From: Bacteroidales bacterium
GTDB lineage: Bacteria > Bacteroidota > Bacteroidia > Bacteroidales > F082
Reading direction: 5' to 3'
Length of the DNA stretch: 15,333 nt
NCBI GenBank assembly: GCA_017428285.1
Contig: JAFRRE010000154.1
Span: 1-15,333, forward strand
This document shows positions 12,695 through 15,333 of this stretch, in pieces. The number at the start of each line of letters is the position of its first letter. Position 1 is the first letter of the stretch. The notes below the pieces were generated by a model. The model was given only the letters and a program-made list of their open reading frames with translations, was not told the origin of the DNA and did not search any database. Made by a program: the position numbers and the translations under genes.

Positions 12695-13708
12695 TTACTT
12701 GATGCCAAAATACCACCAAGGAAAGTTCTTTACGGAACCTGGGTTTTTCACGTCGCCATAAAAAACAATAGAAAACAATAGGCACGGGAGAGAAAACAGC
12801 AGCGAGAAGAATCCGGCAACCGTAGGTTCGGAACCTCCGGAGAATAACCCTTCTTTTCGGCCCCACTCGAAGATGATAGCCAGCAATGCAGTTATTGCAT
12901 TCGCAGAGAACAGGGCAATGTATTGGATGGCGCAAAACTTTCGGATGTTTCCAACGCCAGCGCCCTCGAACGAAATGGCGAACGCAAGCAACACCAGAGG
13001 TATCAAGGCAACGCCTATGTTGGTTCCGCTGAACGTTACTCCCCAATAGAGGGCCAAAAGAGCCATTACGATGAAACCGACGGCAATAACAGCGCCGTTC
13101 GGCGGCGTGACTCCATCCTTGATTGGGTTCTTCTGTTTCTTGCTAGTCACTTCTTTGCCACACTTCTCTTCGTAGATCAAACGACCAGTGCTTAGCCCAT
13201 GTTGTGTCATGAAGCTGTTCACTGCATTGGAAACGGCTTCATCGTCAAGGCGAAGTCCATACCGTGAAGCCGCATTCTTGATTCTTGTCTTGCAGAATGA
13301 CAATGGGAACTGTCTTTCTTTGATATCGGATAAAATCATTTGTTCGTCCATCGCTGTTATCCAAAAGCCCGTATTGCCGTCACTGCTCAACCACATTCCG
13401 CTTTTTGGATCGGCATAAGCCGGTATCATGTCGCGACTATACACATCTATGCTCTCACATGGATGCTGCTCTTCAAACGAAGTTCTTAAAAACTCAGGGG
13501 AATACGACATGTTTACCTTCTTAGGGAGGTTGATTCTCAGCAATTCAAAGAATGAAGAGTAGGCTCCAGTATAGACATGATACGCCAGGAGCCTTTCGAT
13601 GGCCGGGTTAAGTATGTATTCCTTTCCATCTATTTCCCAGATCCACTTGTCTCCTTCCGAAACAAGAGCAACTTTCTTCTTTGTTTGTTGGATATACAGG
13701 TATTCCAT
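12695..13708 (-). CDS. Membrane protein with soluble N-terminal domain, four predicted helices
   Basis: 337 residues. The first 200 are soluble, starting MEYLYIQQTKKKVALVSEGD with KWIWEIDGKEYIL. Four hydrophobic segments follow at about 205-225, 231-248, 257-281 and 296-317, and the end is PWWYFGIK. There is no signal peptide, so the N-terminal domain is probably cytoplasmic. Family not recognised; a soluble sensor or effector domain joined to a multi-pass membrane domain occurs in many defence and immunity proteins, but no catalytic motif was seen. It follows the acidic protein gene by 13 bp. A strong AGGAGGTGA ribosome-binding site, rare in Bacteroidota, lies 5 bp before the ATG. Confidence 0.75.
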   Translation of the reverse strand: MEYLYIQQTKKKVALVSEGDKWIWEIDGKEYILNPAIERLLAYHVYTGAYSSFFELLRINLPKKVNMSYSPEFLRTSFEEQHPCESIDVYSRDMIPAYADPKSGMWLSSDGNTGFWITAMDEQMILSDIKERQFPLSFCKTRIKNAASRYGLRLDDEAVSNAVNSFMTQHGLSTGRLIYEEKCGKEVTSKKQKNPIKDGVTPPNGAVIAVGFIVMALLALYWGVTFSGTNIGVALIPLVLLAFAISFEGAGVGNIRKFCAIQYIALFSANAITALLAIIFEWGRKEGLFSGGSEPTVAGFFSLLFSLPCLLFSIVFYGDVKNPGSVKNFPWWYFGIK

Positions 13709-13710
13709 GT

Positions 13711-13722
13711 TTCACCTCCTTT
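13711..13722 (-). promoter_or_regulatory. Unusually strong Shine-Dalgarno sequence
   Basis: The minus strand reads AAAAGGAGGTGA just before the ATG at 13708. Bacteroidota genes seldom use such sites and none of the neighbours has one. It fixes the start of the membrane protein. Confidence 0.7.
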
Positions 13723-14408
13723 TAATCTTCGTCATCAAAATCCTCCGGCGGTTCCGGACATATCGGGTCGGGGCCGTCTTCGATGGCGGCCTTCATCTTT
13801 TCAATCTCTTCTGTGAACATTCCAAGGGTGTCCTGGGGATAGTAATTGCACCCCTTGAACTCAATGGCTCCCCAATCGAGCTCCTTCGGCATGTCGGTTG
13901 AGTTCGGGAAAAACTCGAAATACATATTCAGCCATTGTTCTTCTTTGAGTAGGATTTCTGAGGCAGACTCCCAAGCCTGGGCGAATAGGACAAGGTTCCG
14001 TAGGATTATCGGGTCATCGTCAAGTTCGTCGTTGACGAGTCTCTTGTTTCCTACTTCGATTATTCTAGAACTGAAATCCGGATTCTTGCCGTGTTCGCTG
14101 ATTTCTTCGTCGATCCAAAGGATTGCATTGGAAATCATCACCCCGAATCCACCGAGGCCGGATGCAATGCAATCGAAACACTTGTCTCTTTTTCCTGTAT
14201 TGTAGATGAACATGGCAAAGCCGTATCCGCTTGAAGCCGATTCCTCGCCGATTTGCTCGTGCATTGATGCGTTGGCCAGCAACACATCGTAGAACTCGTG
14301 TGTAAGATAATAGGAAAGGGCCGAGCTGTTAATCAGATACTCCGCTCTGCGAACCGTGTCGAGTTGGCCACGGCTGGGACCGCTATCTTCCTGTTTCTTC
14401 TTTGTCAT
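13722..14408 (-). CDS. Acidic hypothetical protein
   Basis: 228 residues, MTKKKQEDSGPSRGQLDTVR, then a largely helical body (AEYLINSSALSYYLTHEFYD, GFGVMISNAILWIDEEISEH) and a very acidic end (GPDPICPEPPEDFDDED). No signal peptide or membrane segment. Family not recognised. It is the second gene of an operon with 14414-14608 upstream (5 bp between) and the membrane protein downstream (13 bp), so the three probably act together. A soluble acidic protein next to a membrane effector candidate recalls paired accessory systems, but this is only an analogy. Confidence 0.75.
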   Translation of the reverse strand: MTKKKQEDSGPSRGQLDTVRRAEYLINSSALSYYLTHEFYDVLLANASMHEQIGEESASSGYGFAMFIYNTGKRDKCFDCIASGLGGFGVMISNAILWIDEEISEHGKNPDFSSRIIEVGNKRLVNDELDDDPIILRNLVLFAQAWESASEILLKEEQWLNMYFEFFPNSTDMPKELDWGAIEFKGCNYYPQDTLGMFTEEIEKMKAAIEDGPDPICPEPPEDFDDED

Positions 14409-14413
14409 GGGTG

Positions 14414-14608
14414 TCAGGGTTTTGTGAATACGGTGAATTCGTTCGATGTATGCGGCTCAATGTAGGATTTTCCGTCCTCAGCCAGGATTTCAAGGCCGCG
14501 CTCGATATCTTCGGATACCCTGTACCGATTTCCGGAAGCATCGTGGAGCATCGCTCTTTTCACGTCAACCTCCTTGCGCTCACCGTCTATTGTGAATACT
14601 ATCTTCAT
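14414..14608 (-). CDS. Small hypothetical protein, first gene of the 14608-12695 operon
   Basis: 64 residues from the ATG at 14608: MKIVFTIDGERKEVDVKRAM, then LHDASGNRYRVSEDIERGLE, ending NEFTVFTKP. It looks like a small beta-rich fold with a helix. An upstream ATG at 14650 would give 14 low-complexity residues and would overlap the promoter, so 14608 is preferred. A TAATTTTG promoter box lies 23 bp upstream. Family not recognised. Confidence 0.72.
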   Translation of the reverse strand: MKIVFTIDGERKEVDVKRAMLHDASGNRYRVSEDIERGLEILAEDGKSYIEPHTSNEFTVFTKP

Positions 14609-14631
14609 TTTGTTGTTGTTTTTTATTATTG

Positions 14632-14660
14632 CAAAATTACAAAAATTCAATCAATTTCAA
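14632..14660 (-). promoter_or_regulatory. Promoter of the 14608-12695 operon
   Basis: TTG (14660-14658) and TAATTTTG (14639-14632) on the minus strand, 18 bp apart, a full -7 box with a plausible -33. It drives the three-gene operon and starts about 18 bp after the stop codon of the gene at 14678-15049. Confidence 0.65.
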
Positions 14661-14677
14661 GCAAACTGCGACTATTT

Positions 14678-15049
14678 TCAATCATCGCAAATCTTCTTGA
14701 TGCAATATTTTTTCAGATTCTTTTCAATCATTGGCACAAGATCGGATTCATCAAGTTCTTCGCTGTGTCCGGTGCTATATCCGCTCGTCGTGCAGAATGT
14801 CTGGCCGTAAGCGCATACGATTGAATGTCTGCAATCGCTGTTGACTTCCTCAATAACAAGCATGTATTTTCCGTTTGCGCGTTTTTTAGCGTAAATATGA
14901 ATCCATCCATGCCTAATCTCGTCAAATGCGTTCATGTAACTGTAAACAAGCGTAAAACCAACGGTTTTGTAAACACAGTCTTCCTTGTCTTTGTAGGAAT
15001 AGCCATTCTTAATGAGATAATTCCGTACAATTGTCGCTGCTTCGTTCAT
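14678..15049 (-). CDS. Small hypothetical protein
   Basis: 123 residues, MNEAATIVRNYLIKNGYSYK, a helix, then strands (VYKTVGFTLVYSYMNAFDEI, HGWIHIYAKKRANGKYMLVI) and a C-terminal helix with KNLKKYCIKKICDD. Alpha/beta, no signal peptide, family not recognised. The strand pattern and size are like those of small immunity proteins, but no specific family fits. Its ATG overlaps (ATGA) the stop of a short frame that begins in R7, so it may be the second gene of a pair whose first gene was cut at the repeat. Confidence 0.7.
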   Translation of the reverse strand: MNEAATIVRNYLIKNGYSYKDKEDCVYKTVGFTLVYSYMNAFDEIRHGWIHIYAKKRANGKYMLVIEEVNSDCRHSIVCAYGQTFCTTSGYSTGHSEELDESDLVPMIEKNLKKYCIKKICDD

Positions 15050-15165
15050 GATTTAAATATTTGATTGTTTAACAATTCAGATAGTCGGGGTGTTTTCTGT
15101 TGTACCTTCGTGAGTTCTTTGCGGCGTGTGCCCTTTGTCTCATGGATTTCTGGCACTCCCATTGA
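15046..15165 (-). pseudogene. Gene remnant cut by repeat R7
   Basis: Two frames are open between R7 and the gene at 14678-15049. In the open frame of the repeat: GDQ-WECQKSMRQRAHAAKNSR, then RYNRKHPDYLNC and a stop at 15069, which looks like a real basic C-terminus. In the frame of an ATG supplied by the last three bases of R7 (15162-15160): MGVPEIHETKGTRRKELTKV, ending at a TGA that overlaps the next ATG by 4 bp (ATGA). The first suits a 3' gene fragment and the second a coupled upstream gene; I cannot decide. Either way the sequence begins at the repeat. Confidence 0.4.
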
Positions 15166-15193
15166 TCCCCCTCAATAATCAATGACTTAAAAC
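15160..15193 (+). repeat. Array repeat R7
   Basis: 34 bp, identical to R2. A plus-strand gene starts 89 bp later, after TAATTTTTG and TATTATTG promoter-like boxes, so the plan repeat-promoter-gene returns here. Confidence 0.95.
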
Positions 15194-15281
15194 ATTTAGG
15201 TTAATTGTGAATTTTACAACATTGTCCGCCATTTGGTGTAATTTTTGTATTATTGCAGTCTGAAATCAAATCTCTAAAAAG

Positions 15282-15333
15282 ATGCTTTGTGGTTTCATCG
15301 CCCTTTTCCTCATGTGGAAGCTTGCCTGTTGGC
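15282..15333 (+). CDS. Start of a cassette gene, cut by the window edge
   Basis: The ATG at 15282, after CTAAAAAG, opens a frame MLCGFIALFLMWKLACW that runs off the right edge. The hydrophobic start suggests a signal peptide or membrane segment. It lies after R7 as the first gene of the next cassette. Only 17 residues are seen, so nothing more can be said. Confidence 0.45.
   Translation, partial: MLCGFIALFLMWKLACW

Noticed and set aside
8449..15193. CRISPR array
   Set aside because: The repeat length is suitable, but the segments between copies are 0.3-3.7 kb, of unequal length and contain genes; no cas genes are in the window.
8449..15193. Classical integron attC sites
   Set aside because: The copies lack RYYYAAC and GTTRRRY boxes and the variable centre of attC sites; six copies are identical over 34 bp. 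Only the layout is integron-like.
8978..15193. Artificial linker or assembly chimera
   Set aside because: The repeat matches no adapter or loxP linker I know, R1 has diverged, and R2 and R3 share a promoter beyond the repeat. A mis-join at identical 34-mers is still possible in a short-read assembly; long reads would settle it.

Overview
The window looks like the chromosome of a member of the Bacteroidota, probably Bacteroidales. The signs are several promoters of the TAnnTTTG (-7) type, A/T-rich leaders without Shine-Dalgarno sequences, tandem FtsX-type ABC permeases next to a TolC-like protein, a DUF234-type AAA ATPase and an Rpn (PDDEXK_2) nuclease. I cannot name a genus. No rRNA or tRNA gene was recognised.

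Left half (1-8.4 kb). An export module lies on the minus strand: a TolC-family outer-membrane channel (5346-6743), an FtsX/MacB-like permease (2933-5269), and a second permease (start 1133) that runs off the left edge. The tolC-like gene and the left permease each have a sigma-54-like -24/-12 promoter. Each promoter is preceded, at the same distance, by two copies of TGTAAA-N5-TTTACA exactly 21 bp apart, so one enhancer-binding regulator probably controls both. A DUF234-type ATPase gene (1396-2820) sits between the permeases, flanked by two near-identical hairpins. A pair of inverted REP-like sequences lies inside the tolC-like coding region. To the right are an Rpn nuclease with a tandem 8-residue repeat tail and a decayed lipocalin-like gene.

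Right half (8.45 kb to the end). Seven copies of a 34-35 bp repeat (CATTGAT-N11-ATCAATG followed by ACTTAAAAC), all in the same orientation, split the DNA into cassettes of about 0.32, 0.38, 0.53, 0.56, 1.24 and 3.67 kb, plus one cut by the right edge. Three cassettes hold one small plus-strand gene with its own promoter. Two hold pieces of phage tail regions on the minus strand whose end genes are cut exactly at the repeat. In both, the intact gene is a small membrane protein lying just before the start of a gene cut by the repeat; in one that gene is a likely tape-measure gene. At one repeat (R6) two unrelated gene halves join in frame through the repeat. The largest cassette carries two minus-strand operons of unrecognised genes.

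The layout resembles an integron cassette array, or the recombinase-associated acquired interbacterial defence (rAID) clusters of gut Bacteroidales, but the repeat does not fit the integron attC consensus and no recombinase lies in the window. The cassette reading and the defence function are inferences; the repeats, promoters and gene truncations are read directly from the sequence.
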